This document shows, piece by piece, positions 32,405 through 32,501 of a stretch of 32,501 nucleotides of DNA. The stretch is from positions 204,046 through 236,546 of the forward strand of contig NZ_LMKE01000001.1 of the NCBI RefSeq assembly GCF_001421245.1, written 5' to 3'. Under the pieces are notes generated by a model, which searched no databases, was not told where the DNA came from, and saw nothing but the letters and a program-made list of their open reading frames with translations. Each line of letters starts with the position of its first letter. The first letter of the stretch is position 1. Source of the DNA: Sphingomonas sp. Leaf10 (GTDB lineage: Bacteria; Pseudomonadota; Alphaproteobacteria; Sphingomonadales; Sphingomonadaceae). A program made the translations under genes and the position numbers.

Positions 32405-32501
32405 ATGTTCGACCTATCGGGAATGACCGCCCTCGTAACCGGCGCCAGCGGCGGGATCGGTTCTGCCATCGCCAAGGCGCTCGCGGCACAGGGCGCCCGC
32501 C
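32405..32501 (+). CDS. fabG: 3-oxoacyl-ACP reductase, N-terminal 32 codons (cut by window end)
   Basis: ATG at 32405, about nine bases after GGAAAG. The visible part MFDLSGMTALVTGASGGIG carries the SDR nucleotide motif TGASGGIG (12-19), as in FabG, and continues with SAIAKALAAQGA. Position after fabD supports FabG, the beta-ketoacyl-ACP reductase of fatty acid synthesis. The catalytic Ser-Tyr-Lys lie beyond the window, so another SDR cannot be excluded. Confidence 0.88.
   Translation, partial: MFDLSGMTALVTGASGGIGSAIAKALAAQGAR

Overview
The window reads as chromosomal DNA of a high-GC alphaproteobacterium of the Sphingomonas group. The strongest pointer is a soluble serine palmitoyltransferase whose length, numbering and active-site residues match the known Sphingomonas paucimobilis enzyme (42-1301, minus). 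It sits directly behind an acyl carrier protein gene and an SDR-type reductase gene, the arrangement of bacterial ceramide synthesis. Two large TonB-dependent receptors and an alphaproteobacterial type L27/L21 pair fit the same picture.

Layout. (1) 1-5805, all minus: tetR, GNAT, obgE, proB, a ceramide-reductase-like SDR (cerR-like), acp and spt, tightly packed, with two 4-base stop/start overlaps and a 16-base obgE/proB overlap. (2) 5853-7068: a PF10118-type metal-dependent hydrolase divergent from tetR, a 65-residue unknown gene, a shared terminator hairpin and a 30-residue acidic mini-gene on the other strand. (3) 7143-8554, minus: a second GNAT, a clear terminator, rpmA, rplU and its probable promoter. 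(4) 8716-11289, plus: a TonB receptor, closed by a perfect 13-bp hairpin shared with the converging cupin gene. (5) 11321-19000, minus: cupin and Tat-signal Gfo/Idh oxidoreductase (overlapping), AI-2E family permease, secreted M28 metallopeptidase, second TonB receptor.

(6) 19254-28500 is the most interesting block. Two large paralogous secreted subtilases (S8 + P-domain-like region + RTX calcium repeats, no signal peptide, hence probably type I secreted) bracket a compact three-gene unit: a small exported protein that I recognise as an I78-type peptidase inhibitor, a FixJ-like response regulator and a polytopic membrane histidine kinase. A TrmB-type regulator is divergent from the second protease. 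I infer a self-contained extracellular proteolysis locus with its own control and self-protection; the nearby M28 peptidase and TonB receptors could use the released peptides.

(7) 28585-32501: a 5'-truncated cation-diffusion-facilitator remnant, tRNA-Glu(CTC), a 25-codon hydrophobic mini-ORF, the ribosomal operon rpsF-rpsR-rplI (minus) with a terminator, then fabD and the start of fabG (plus). Between fabD and fabG lies a second notable object: a frameshifted GxxExxY (PDDEXK-like) gene bounded by 32-base inverted repeats that match at 30 of 32 positions, which looks like a compact inserted unit.

No CRISPR array, rRNA, integrase, transposase or replication origin was seen. Identifications rest on motif recognition by eye; no database search was run.
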